From Hydrogenophaga sp. (GTDB lineage: Bacteria; Pseudomonadota; Gammaproteobacteria; Burkholderiales; Burkholderiaceae), in the NCBI GenBank assembly GCA_025458545.1, contig JALOSH010000277.1:1-5562 (forward strand): 5,562 bases of DNA, given 5' to 3'. The notes beneath the pieces were generated by a model. That model ran no database searches and had not been told where the DNA came from. It saw only the letters and a program-made list of their open reading frames with translations. Shown here piece after piece: positions 1-5,540 of the stretch. The position numbers and the translations under genes are program-made. Within the stretch, counting starts at the first letter, position 1; the number at the start of each line of letters is the position of its first letter.

Positions 1-57
1 GGCGGCTTTCAGGGCGATGTCAGAGCCGTCGGTGGGGACGAGGATTTTTTTGAACAT
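1..57 (-). CDS. Universal stress protein (UspA family), N-terminal fragment cut by window edge
   Basis: The first 19 codons read MFKKILVPTDGSDIALKAA. This is the typical opening of a UspA-domain protein: beta-strand 1 (KILVPTDGS) with the Asp that lies near the nucleotide site in ATP-binding members, followed by the start of helix 1. The rest lies left of the window, so length, ATP-binding G-rich motif and one- or two-domain architecture cannot be judged. The start is supported by an AGGAG ribosome binding site 7 bases upstream and by the family match beginning at the first Met. Usp proteins are cytoplasmic and accumulate under starvation, oxygen limitation or other stress. The gene lies downstream of the isomerase gene on the same strand but has its own candidate promoter, so it is probably a separate transcription unit. 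Confidence 0.88.
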   Translation of the reverse strand, partial: MFKKILVPTDGSDIALKAA

Positions 58-64
58 GGCGGAT

Positions 65-69
65 CTCCT
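65..69 (-). promoter_or_regulatory. Ribosome binding site of the universal stress protein gene
   Basis: AGGAG on the minus strand, 7 bases before the ATG at 57. It is the clearest Shine-Dalgarno sequence in the left half of the window and fixes the start of the stress protein gene. Confidence 0.75.
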
Positions 70-117
70 GATGGGTGAAAGCGTGTGGCGCTCGGTCGGC
101 AAATCCAGAAGGACTTG

Positions 118-166
118 CTGAATTCAGTGTAGCCATGCAGGCCGCACAGACCATGAGCCGGATCAA
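118..166 (-). promoter_or_regulatory. Candidate FNR/ANR-type class II promoter for the stress protein gene
   Basis: On the minus strand, positions 166-153 read TTGATCCGGCTCAT, matching the FNR/ANR consensus TTGAT-N4-ATCAA at 8 of 10 specified bases (perfect left half-site, 3 of 5 in the right). Twenty-one bases downstream is a -10-like TACACT (131-126; 4 of 6 to TATAAT). With a start about 7-8 bases beyond the -10, near 118, the dyad is centred at about -41.5, the class II activator position. The would-be -35 hexamer is poor, as expected for an activator-dependent promoter. The predicted leader is about 60 nt and contains the AGGAG site. Anr control of Usp-type genes is known in Pseudomonas; applying it here is inference. 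Confidence 0.45.
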
Positions 167-177
167 GAAACGCGCGT

Positions 178-867
178 TCAACCCGATCGGCGCACACCCA
201 CCGGCCAGTCCGCTGCGGCCTCCCAGGCACCGGTCTGGAACCAGTCATCACCGTCCAGCCAGCCGCGCAACATGGGCAGAGCGTCCTGGCCCCAGAACAG
301 GCGGCCGTCCACCGACAGCGTGGGCACACCGAACACGCCGGCCGCCAGCGCCGCCTCGGTGTTGGCGCGCAGGCGCTGCTTCACCGCTTCGCTGTCCGGG
401 GCTGCCCAAGGCTTCTGGCGCTGGGCCATGTGGTCCTGCAGCAGCGCCTCCAGCGCGGCGAGGCGCTCCGGCGCCACCGCATCGCCGCCGCCATGCCACA
501 CATGATGGAACAGCTGCTCGGTCACGTAACGGTTGGTCTCCAAGGGCGCGTCGTCGGTGGCGGTGGCCAGACCCAGGCGCAACAAGGCCAGAGGGTTGAA
601 GGGGTGCGCTGCCGGCAGATCGAGCCGCACACCGTGGTGGTGGCCCAGCCACTGCACCTGGCGGTAGGTCCAGTCGCGCTTGCCTGCGATCTCGGCCGGG
701 CCGAGCTGGCCGTTGGCCTTGAGCAGGGCCGCAAACAGCACCGGCCGGTAGCGCACCTGCACGCTCAGGCCCATCAGCGCTTCGGGCAGGCGTTCAAAAG
801 CCAGGTGCGCGTACGGCGAGATCGGGTCGTACCAGAAAGTGATGTGGTGCACGGTGTGGTGGGCCAT
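178..867 (-). CDS. 2-hydroxychromene-2-carboxylate isomerase / kappa-class GST-like (DsbA-fold) protein
   Basis: A 229-residue protein of the HCCA isomerase/kappa GST branch of the thioredoxin-fold DsbA superfamily, close to the family's usual 200-230 residues. The N-terminal strand FWYDPISPYAHLAF (11-24) matches the conserved F-D-x-x-SP-x-(S/A)-Y block, with Ser17 at the position that activates glutathione. There is no CxxC, so it is not a disulfide oxidoreductase. A helical insert occupies the middle. GVFGVPT (177-183) carries the cis-proline loop and FWGQDAL (191-197) the closing family motif. The best-known member, NahD, isomerises 2-hydroxychromene-2-carboxylate in naphthalene degradation using glutathione. 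No aromatic-degradation genes lie nearby, so the substrate is open and a general glutathione-linked housekeeping role is equally likely. It is cytoplasmic, with no signal peptide. It is the last gene of the probable LysE-YbaK-DUF1289 operon, 21 bp after the DUF1289 stop, with GAGGA 4 bases before the ATG. Confidence 0.88.
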   Translation of the reverse strand: MAHHTVHHITFWYDPISPYAHLAFERLPEALMGLSVQVRYRPVLFAALLKANGQLGPAEIAGKRDWTYRQVQWLGHHHGVRLDLPAAHPFNPLALLRLGLATATDDAPLETNRYVTEQLFHHVWHGGGDAVAPERLAALEALLQDHMAQRQKPWAAPDSEAVKQRLRANTEAALAAGVFGVPTLSVDGRLFWGQDALPMLRGWLDGDDWFQTGAWEAAADWPVGVRRSG

Positions 868-871
868 GGGG

Positions 872-876
872 TCCTC
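872..876 (-). promoter_or_regulatory. Ribosome binding site of the HCCA isomerase-like gene
   Basis: GAGGA on the minus strand, 4 bases before the ATG at 867, inside the 21-bp gap after the DUF1289 stop codon. The spacing is slightly short. It supports the chosen start and independent initiation at the third intact gene of the operon. Confidence 0.5.
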
Positions 877-888
877 GCCGAGTCGGTG

Positions 889-1104
889 TCAGGCCTGGCG
901 CGCTTCGATGCGCTCCCAGACCAGCAGCTTGTCGGCATCGTCCAGCGCGCTCCAGACAGCGATCTCGTGCAGCGTCCGGTAACACCCCTTGCAGCTGCCA
1001 CTGCGTTCGTCCAGCTCGCAGATGGACACACAGGGTGAAGGCACGCCGGGGCCTGGGTGGCGTTCGCGCGCATCGCGCAGGTTGATCAGCGGTTCGTTGT
1101 TCAT
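889..1104 (-). CDS. DUF1289 family small cysteine protein
   Basis: A 71-residue protein with the DUF1289 signature SPCVSICELDERSGSCKGCY (23-42). Four cysteines, C25, C29, C38 and C41 (CxxxC...CxxC), could bind a metal or Fe-S cluster. They are followed by the family's RTLxEIxxWSxL block (43-54) and a helical end with VWERI. The family function is unknown, and many databases label it a predicted Fe-S protein. Its ATG overlaps the stop of the upstream YbaK-like gene in an ATGA arrangement, and no Shine-Dalgarno sequence precedes it, so translation is probably coupled to the upstream gene. The first 20 residues are polar and non-conserved. It is full length, since these proteins are usually 55-90 residues. 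Members often sit beside small housekeeping enzymes in proteobacteria, which fits here but does not reveal a role. Confidence 0.87.
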   Translation of the reverse strand: MNNEPLINLRDARERHPGPGVPSPCVSICELDERSGSCKGCYRTLHEIAVWSALDDADKLLVWERIEARQA

Positions 1105-1640
1105 GGGGTGGCGGCCAGCGCTGCGGTCACGTCGTGCACGGGTGCGCCGGTGAGGTGTTTCAGATCGGCGGGCGAGAGGCGAAAAACACCATGCGGGTGC
1201 CCGGCCGCGGCCCAGATCACATCAAAGCGGAACAGCTGCTCGTCGATCAGCGCGACCGGCGGCGTGGCGTGCGCCAGCGGCGACACGCCGCCAATGGAAA
1301 AGCCGGTCTTGGCCTTGACGAATTCCGCATCGGCCCGGCCGAGCTTGCCACCCTCGGCACACACAATGGCCTGCACCTTCTTTTCGTCCACCCGCAAATC
1401 GCCCGAGGTGATCACGAGCACCGCAGCGTCATCGCCACTCGGATGGTTCTTGCGGCGGAAAACGATGCTCTTGGCGATCTGGCCCAGCGCCACGCCCAGC
1501 GCGTCGGCCGCCTGCTGCGCGGTGCGCGCGGCGTCGTCCAGCATCACCGGGCTGTGGGGGTGGCCGAGTTCGGCCAGCGCAGCGGTGACGCGCTGCACGC
1601 CGGGCGGCAGATCCACTGGATTCAAGCTGACTTCAATCAT
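1101..1640 (-). CDS. YbaK/EbsC-type aminoacyl-tRNA deacylase-like protein
   Basis: A 179-residue single-domain protein of the YbaK/aaRS-associated editing family, which hydrolyses mischarged aminoacyl-tRNAs (Cys-tRNAPro for YbaK, Ala-tRNAPro for ProX). Family marks are AKSIVFRRK (56-64), with Lys57 equivalent to the essential lysine of YbaK; the strand AVLVITSGDLRVD (73-85); and GFSIGGVSPLAH (113-124), the conserved G-x-x-SP loop of the active-site pocket. The exact subfamily, and so the tRNA edited, cannot be decided by eye. I start it at the ATG at 1640 because the family match begins about 15 residues later and the preceding codons belong to the LysE gene in another frame. No clear Shine-Dalgarno sequence precedes it. 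The same frame is open upstream to 2339, which would give a LysE-YbaK fusion, but that is best explained by the frameshift in LysE. The 3' end overlaps the DUF1289 start by 4 bp. Confidence 0.86.
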   Translation of the reverse strand: MIEVSLNPVDLPPGVQRVTAALAELGHPHSPVMLDDAARTAQQAADALGVALGQIAKSIVFRRKNHPSGDDAAVLVITSGDLRVDEKKVQAIVCAEGGKLGRADAEFVKAKTGFSIGGVSPLAHATPPVALIDEQLFRFDVIWAAAGHPHGVFRLSPADLKHLTGAPVHDVTAALAATP

Positions 1641-1666
1641 GGGCGCCAATGGTAGCGGCCCGCGGC

Positions 1667-2303
1667 TCAGGCCGCCCCGCGCTTGACCAGCAGCAGACTC
1701 GCGCCCATGGCCATGAGCACGCCGCCGAACACGCGGTTCTGTGCGCGCCGGGCGCGGGCGGTGGCCAGCCAGCGCTGGGCGCGCGAGGCCAGAAACGCGT
1801 AGCCGTGCATGACGACCACGTCGACCGCCACCGCCGTGACCATCAGCAGCGGCAGCTGCACCCAGAGGCTGCGCGCCGGGTCTATGAACTGCGGCAGCAC
1901 CGCCACCATGAACACGATGCCTTTGGGGTTGGTCACGTTGGTGAAGAAGCCCAGCGCGAAACGCTGCCGGTGACCCGCCGTGCACCGTCTCTGCCGATGC
2001 CGCCGTTGCATCCGCCACCACCGGTGCCATCCACTGCCGCCAGCCGAGCCAGATGAGGTAAGCCGCTCCGACCACCTTGACCACGGTGAACGCGGTGGCC
2101 GATGCCACCAGCAGCGCCCCCACGCCCGCACCGGCCACCAGCAAGGTGACGGCGACACCGGCCTCCAGCCCGGCAATGGTGGCGCTGGCGCCGCGCACGC
2201 CGTAAGCCAGGCCGTGCGTCATGGACAGCACCGCGCCGGAACCCGGCGAGAGCGCAATCACCCAGCAGGCAGCGAAGAAGGCGAGCCAGACGTTGAAGTC
2301 CAT
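1667..2303 (-). pseudogene. LysE/RhtB-family amino-acid exporter, disrupted by a single frameshift
   Basis: The N-terminal part, from the ATG at 2303, reads MDFNVWLAFFAACWVIALSP and continues with GSGAVLSMTHG, TM1 and the loop typical of the LysE/RhtB family (homoserine, homoserine lactone or threonine efflux; inner membrane, about six helices). It stays good through AYLIWLGWRQWM to about 1990. From about 1963 the rest of the family fold appears in another frame: ALGFFTNVTNPKGIVFMVAV, then LPQFIDPARSLWVQ, then AVDVVVMHGYAFLASRAQRW and a final helix ending KRGAA and a stop at 1667. The interval is 637 bases, one more than a multiple of three, so one extra base (or two missing) lies in roughly 1959-1990. 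Dropping one base from the AAA at 1959-1961 would give a smooth SPAAFALGFFTNV and a normal 211-residue protein. This is either a real lesion or a sequencing error. A GTG at 2339 would add 12 residues, but the family start is at 2303. Confidence 0.85.
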
Positions 2304-2329
2304 GGAGGTTGTGGGTTGAAGTGGGTCGG

Positions 2330-2488
2330 TCAGGTGCACGCCATGCCCGAGCTGCCGAGGCTGACCAGGCGGTCGCCATGGGACAGGCCCGCGTCGACCA
2401 GCGCATCGAGATGGAAACCGGTTGTGATGCCCATGGCGTTCAGCAGGTAAAACGCGTCTTCAGTGGCCACGGGTTGACGTGGACCCTT
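2330..2488 (-). pseudogene. Remnant of a hydroxymethylglutaryl-CoA lyase-like gene (C-terminal end only)
   Basis: On the minus strand the frame ending at the TGA at 2330 encodes PVATEDAFYLLNAMGITTGF and then HLDALVDAG. This matches the conserved C-terminal block of HMG-CoA lyase/MvaB proteins (GN-VATED-x-x-Y-x-L-x-x-MGI-x-TG-x-x-LD-x-LVDAG). Only about 50 of the usual 300 residues remain. Upstream the frame runs into the LysR coding region and loses similarity. There is no TIM barrel, no metal-binding HxH and no catalytic Cys loop, so it cannot be active. The last 15 or so residues (from LSHGDRLV) are not family-like and may be decayed. The fragment lies on the same strand as LysR and overlaps its last codons. 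HMG-CoA lyase-like genes commonly sit with LysR and Bug-protein genes in Burkholderiales, so this is probably what is left of a deleted neighbour. The upstream boundary is approximate. Confidence 0.6.
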
Positions 2489-3398
2489 GAAGGGCCACGA
2501 AACGGGCGATCGAAGTCTTGGCCTCTTGCAACAACCATTTGGACAGCAATTCAACTTCCCCGTTGCCCGACAAGGCGGATCGACTGCACAGGTAGTAACC
2601 GCGGTCCGTGATCGCCGCCTGCTTGAACGGGATCACCAATTGACCAGAGGCCAACTCGGCCTCAATCAAGGCAGGCTGTATCACGGTGACGCCCATGCCG
2701 GCACAGGCCGCAACGATCAGGTTGCTCCCCAAATCGAAACCTGGGCCCAGGGCGGGCAGCGTGTCCACGCCACCGGCTTGACTCAACCACTGCGCCCAGT
2801 TGCCGGGGTAGTTGGTGTGCTGCAGCAGGGTCGCTTTCAACAAATCGCCCGGCGTCTTCAGGCCCCTCGCCAGCGCCGGTGTGCAGGCGGGCAAGATCTC
2901 CTTGCCCATCAGGTAGCGCGCCCGAATGCCGCGTGGCCAGGCGCGCGCCGAGCGCTTGATGGCCAGCCACAGGTCCACATCGTCGCGCGAGAAGTCTTCG
3001 TCGTACCGAAACTGCCGCAGCTCGATGTCGATGTCTGGGTGCAAGGCTTGAAACTGCGGCAGCCGCGGCACCAGCCAACGGGTGCCGAGCGAGGGCGCCA
3101 CGCTCACGCGCAGTTTGCGCAGGGTGAGGTTTTGCCCAAACAAGCCAATGGCCTTCTCCAAACCCTCCACATGCGGCTCGGTGAGACGGAGAAACTCCCG
3201 CCCGCGCTCGGTGGGGTGTACCGGAGCGCCCGAACGATCCAGCAATGTGCAGGACAAGCGCTGCTCCAGCCGCTGAACCGCTCGGCTCACCGCGGCCTGG
3301 GTGACGCACAGGCGTTCGGCCGCGCGCCGAAAGCTCCCCAGCTGACACACCGCCAGGAACGCGTGGAGCTCGGGCAATGAAGGGGATTTGAACCGCAT
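2460..3398 (-). CDS. LysR-type transcriptional regulator (GcvA-like)
   Basis: A 312-residue LysR-type regulator. The N-terminal winged helix-turn-helix spans about residues 8-67, with FLAVCQLGSFRRAAERL (14-30) and the recognition helix TQAAVSRAVQRLE (33-45). A linker helix follows. The effector-binding domain starts near residue 93 with LRVSVAPSLGTRWLVPRLPQ, the typical opening of GcvA-like members, and contains DVDLWLAI and the late YYLCSR strand. It would bind DNA as a dimer or tetramer in the cytoplasm and respond to a small metabolite. The start at 3398 is the only good one before the helix-turn-helix; no clear Shine-Dalgarno sequence precedes it. It is divergent from the N-formylglutamate amidohydrolase gene, and the gap holds a T-N11-A dyad, so that gene and itself are likely targets. 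The last 15 or so residues, after LLQEAKTS, run past the usual family end into the HMG-CoA lyase remnant and may be an acquired tail. Confidence 0.92.
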   Translation of the reverse strand: MRFKSPSLPELHAFLAVCQLGSFRRAAERLCVTQAAVSRAVQRLEQRLSCTLLDRSGAPVHPTERGREFLRLTEPHVEGLEKAIGLFGQNLTLRKLRVSVAPSLGTRWLVPRLPQFQALHPDIDIELRQFRYDEDFSRDDVDLWLAIKRSARAWPRGIRARYLMGKEILPACTPALARGLKTPGDLLKATLLQHTNYPGNWAQWLSQAGGVDTLPALGPGFDLGSNLIVAACAGMGVTVIQPALIEAELASGQLVIPFKQAAITDRGYYLCSRSALSGNGEVELLSKWLLQEAKTSIARFVALQGSTSTRGH

Positions 3399-3403
3399 CG
3401 GGC

Positions 3404-3420
3404 GATTACATCAGGTTATC
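3404..3420. promoter_or_regulatory. Candidate LysR operator (T-N11-A dyad) in the divergent intergenic region
   Basis: GATTAC-ATCAG-GTTATC is an imperfect 17-bp inverted repeat with five of six arm positions complementary. It contains T3406-N11-A3418 placed symmetrically about base 3412, the classical LysR-type box, extended here to GAT-N11-ATC. It lies in the 81-bp gap between the divergent LysR and hydrolase starts, where such operators normally sit. It is only 5 bases before the LysR ATG, so binding would be expected to repress the regulator. It is about 60 bases before the hydrolase ATG at 3480, a position compatible with activation. The dyad is visible in the sequence; binding is inference. 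Confidence 0.5.
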
Positions 3421-3479
3421 GGCACAGACCAAAGTGTCGTTTGTCCAAGGCATCCAGCCTGCATAAGCTCCAGCCATTG

Positions 3480-4382
3480 ATGCCCCAGCCAACCCCATTC
3501 GCGCCGCCGATCCCCATGCCATTGCCCGATCTCCCGGTCCACGTGGTCAACCCAGTTGTCCCCGCGATCCCCCTGGTTTGCGACTCTCCCCACAGCGGCA
3601 CCCACTACCCCGCGGATTTTGACTACTCGGTCGGTCTGGCCGATTTGCGCAAGAGCGAAGACACGCATGTGGATTGGCTCTGGGATGGGGTGCCCGAGGT
3701 GGGCGGCACGCTGGTCCACGCCACCTTCCCTCGAAGCTACCTGGATGTGAACCGGCACGAAGGCGATATCGACCTGGCGATGTTGACCGACGGATGGCCT
3801 GAAGAAGTGACGCCGACAGCGCGCAGCCTTGCGCTGGGCAACGGCCTTGTGTCCAGCCTGACGACCAGCCGACAACCCATTTACGCGCGACGCCTGGCCG
3901 CCAGCGAGGTTGCTCACCGCATCGAACACTACTGGCGCCCCTACCGGCGCATCTTGGCTCAGGCGCTGACCACCGCCGCGCCGCAGGGACCACGCTGGCA
4001 CCTGAACCTTCACTCCATGCCCAGCAACGCCTACGAACGGCTGGGGCGCGTCGCACCAGGCCCACTGGCCGATGTGGTGCTGGGCAATCTGAACGGTGTG
4101 AGTTGCAGCGCGGAGTTCACCGAACTCATCGGCGAAGCATTTCGCCAGCGTGGCTACACGGTGAGCGTCAACGACCCCTACGCCGGGCAGGACCTGTTGC
4201 GCGTTTTCGGCGACCCGGTGCGGGGACATGAAAGTCTGCAAATTGAATTGAACCGCGCCATCTACCTGAACGAACAGACCCGAGAGCTGCTGCCGCGCGC
4301 CACCCAGGTTCGTGAAGACATCGGTGGAGTCCTGAACGATCTCGCACGCCACATCCGTGAAGCCCTGCAGACGGTGGCTTGA
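3480..4382 (+). CDS. N-formylglutamate amidohydrolase family protein (HutG/PF05013-like)
   Basis: A 300-residue metal-dependent amidohydrolase of the N-formylglutamate deformylase family, whose model reaction is N-formyl-L-glutamate + water to glutamate + formate, the last step of one histidine-degradation route. Family motifs in order are SPHSG (36-40), EDTHVD (60-65), RSYLDVNR (85-92), LNLHSMP (175-181), GVSC (206-209), NDPYAG (231-236) and QIELNRAIYL (254-263). The histidines, acidic residues and arginine expected for metal and carboxylate binding are all present, so it looks active and cytoplasmic. The start is uncertain: ATG 3480 is chosen; TTG 3441 and ATG 3516 are alternatives, and none has a Shine-Dalgarno sequence. 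A weak promoter-like TTGTCC/TAAGCT pair (3441-3446, 3464-3469) would place transcription start almost at the ATG. No other hut gene is in view. The divergent LysR and the downstream Bug protein suggest a dedicated N-acyl or carboxylate substrate rather than histidine itself. Confidence 0.88.
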   Translation: MPQPTPFAPPIPMPLPDLPVHVVNPVVPAIPLVCDSPHSGTHYPADFDYSVGLADLRKSEDTHVDWLWDGVPEVGGTLVHATFPRSYLDVNRHEGDIDLAMLTDGWPEEVTPTARSLALGNGLVSSLTTSRQPIYARRLAASEVAHRIEHYWRPYRRILAQALTTAAPQGPRWHLNLHSMPSNAYERLGRVAPGPLADVVLGNLNGVSCSAEFTELIGEAFRQRGYTVSVNDPYAGQDLLRVFGDPVRGHESLQIELNRAIYLNEQTRELLPRATQVREDIGGVLNDLARHIREALQTVA

Positions 4383-4495
4383 CGACCGCCCGGTTGCCAC
4401 ACCGCGGGCGTCCATCACAAGGTCTCAAGCCATGCGGCCGACAGACCCCGCCAACCCTCAACGACCCAGATGAGCCAGACATGAAACCCACCACC

Positions 4496-4500
4496 AAGGA
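4496..4500 (+). promoter_or_regulatory. Ribosome binding site that decides the Bug/TctC start
   Basis: AAGGA lies 7 bases before the ATG at 4508. The other in-frame start, ATG 4481, lacks such a site and would add nine polar residues before the signal peptide. The site therefore favours 4508. Confidence 0.6.
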
Positions 4501-4507
4501 CCTCCAG

Positions 4508-5506
4508 ATGACCTCACCCCTTCAGCGGCGCCAGTTTGTGCGCACCGTCGGCGCCATCGGCGCATCCATCGCCCTGCCATCGCTGGCGCAGGCTCCGGCT
4601 GCGCGCTATCCCAATCGGCCGATCACGCTGGTGGTGCCTTTCCCACCAGGTGGCGCGGTTGACAACGCCGGGCGAGCCATCGCCGAGCGGCTGGGCAAGG
4701 TGCTCGGGCAGAGTGTGGTGATCGACAACAAGGGCGGCGCAGGCGGCGCACTGGGTTCCACGTTTGTGGCGCGCGCAGCGCCGGACGGCTACACGCTGGT
4801 GGTCACATCCCAGACCACCCACGTCGTCAACCCGGCTGTGTCCACCAACCTTCCCTACGATGCGGTCAACGATTTCGCCCCCATCACGCTGATCGAACGA
4901 CTGGCCAACGTGGTGTTGATCAACCCTTCACTCCCAGTCAAGAATTTCGGGGAATTCGTTCAGTACGTGAAGGCCAATCCCGGCAAGCTGAACTACGCGT
5001 CGTCGGGCAACGGTTCTGTGGCCCACCTGAGCATGGAATTGCTCAAGTCGAAACTGGGTCTGTTCATCACCCACATCCCCTACCGGGGTGCTGGCCAGGC
5101 GCTCAATGATTTGCTGGCGGGGCAGGTGCATGTGACCTGGAACAACCTGACGTCCAATCTGACCATGATCCAGAGTGGCAAGCTGCGGGCGCTGGCCGTG
5201 GCCTCGCCCAACCGCGCGCCCCAATTGCGCGATGTGCCCACCTTCGCAGAATTGAAGCTGCCGGACTTGAACCTCACGTCGTGGACAGGGCTGGCCGCGC
5301 CGGCCAAAACCCCTGAACCGATCATTGCCCAGCTTTACGAGGCGATGCGCACCGTGTTGCAGGACCCACAAACCGCCGAGGCCTGGACCCAACGCGGCGC
5401 GATTCTGCCCGAGAAGATCACCCCCGCCGAATACCGAGCAGAAATCCTGAATCGCATTCAGTTCTACAAAAACCTGGCGAAGGCCAACAAGATCGATCTC
5501 AGCTGA
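4508..5506 (+). CDS. Bug/TctC-family tripartite tricarboxylate transporter substrate-binding protein
   Basis: A 332-residue periplasmic solute-binding protein of the Bug family, the expected length. The N-terminus QRRQFVRTVGAIGASIAL (6-23) is a twin-arginine-type signal (RRxFV plus a mild hydrophobic stretch). Cleavage is probably around residues 27-31; AQA ends at residue 29 but is followed by Pro, so a neighbouring site is likely. The mature protein opens with YPNRPITLVVPFPPGGAVDN (34-53), the diagnostic Bug motif whose PGG-x-x-D loop contacts a ligand carboxylate. Further marks are NYASSGNGSVAHL (162-174), HIPYRG (189-194) and a LAGQV segment. Known Bug proteins bind dicarboxylates, glutamate, aspartate, nicotinate or aromatic acids and feed TctAB-type transporters; many are orphans. 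No tctA or tctB is in view. It follows the amidohydrolase by 125 bp on the same strand, so it may deliver that enzyme's substrate, but the gap leaves room for its own promoter. Confidence 0.93.
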   Translation: MTSPLQRRQFVRTVGAIGASIALPSLAQAPAARYPNRPITLVVPFPPGGAVDNAGRAIAERLGKVLGQSVVIDNKGGAGGALGSTFVARAAPDGYTLVVTSQTTHVVNPAVSTNLPYDAVNDFAPITLIERLANVVLINPSLPVKNFGEFVQYVKANPGKLNYASSGNGSVAHLSMELLKSKLGLFITHIPYRGAGQALNDLLAGQVHVTWNNLTSNLTMIQSGKLRALAVASPNRAPQLRDVPTFAELKLPDLNLTSWTGLAAPAKTPEPIIAQLYEAMRTVLQDPQTAEAWTQRGAILPEKITPAEYRAEILNRIQFYKNLAKANKIDLS

Positions 5507-5514
5507 TCGTTCGA

Positions 5515-5540
5515 GGGGTCGCACCGATCCGGTCGGCCCC
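5515..5540 (+). terminator. GC-rich hairpin after the Bug/TctC gene, possible terminator without T-tract
   Basis: Nine bases after the stop at 5506, GGGGTCG-c-ACCG pairs with CGGT-CGGCCCC around an ATC loop, giving eleven pairs (one of them G-U) and one bulged C. No run of T follows, so it is not a standard intrinsic terminator. It could help Rho-dependent termination, protect the mRNA end, or be incidental in GC-rich DNA. The remaining bases to the window end show no clear gene; an ATG at 5556 has too little sequence to judge. Confidence 0.3.

Noticed and set aside
430..1038. Plus-strand open frame of 202 codons across the isomerase and DUF1289 genes
   Set aside because: It spans two convincing minus-strand genes and their gap and shows no family motif, so it is a shadow frame.
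1101..2339. A genuine 412-residue LysE-YbaK fusion protein
   Set aside because: The middle third is low-complexity, while another frame of the same DNA encodes a normal LysE C-terminus with its own stop at 1667; a frameshift explains it better.
2304..2459. A promoter for the LysE-YbaK operon in the gap after LysR
   Set aside because: No convincing -35/-10 pair is visible on the minus strand, so the operon's promoter cannot be placed.
2487..3380. Plus-strand open frame of 297 codons opposite the LysR gene
   Set aside because: Antisense to a clear LysR regulator, Gln/Arg/Ala-rich composition, no domain or ribosome binding site.
4387..4410. Hairpin CGCCCG/CGGGCG just after the amidohydrolase gene as a terminator
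   Set aside because: Only six pairs around a 12-base loop and no T-tract; not distinguishable from chance in this composition.
3411..4418. Long minus-strand open frame of 335 codons opposite the amidohydrolase gene
   Set aside because: It is antisense to a gene with all family motifs, has no recognisable domain, and such long antisense frames are common in GC-rich DNA.
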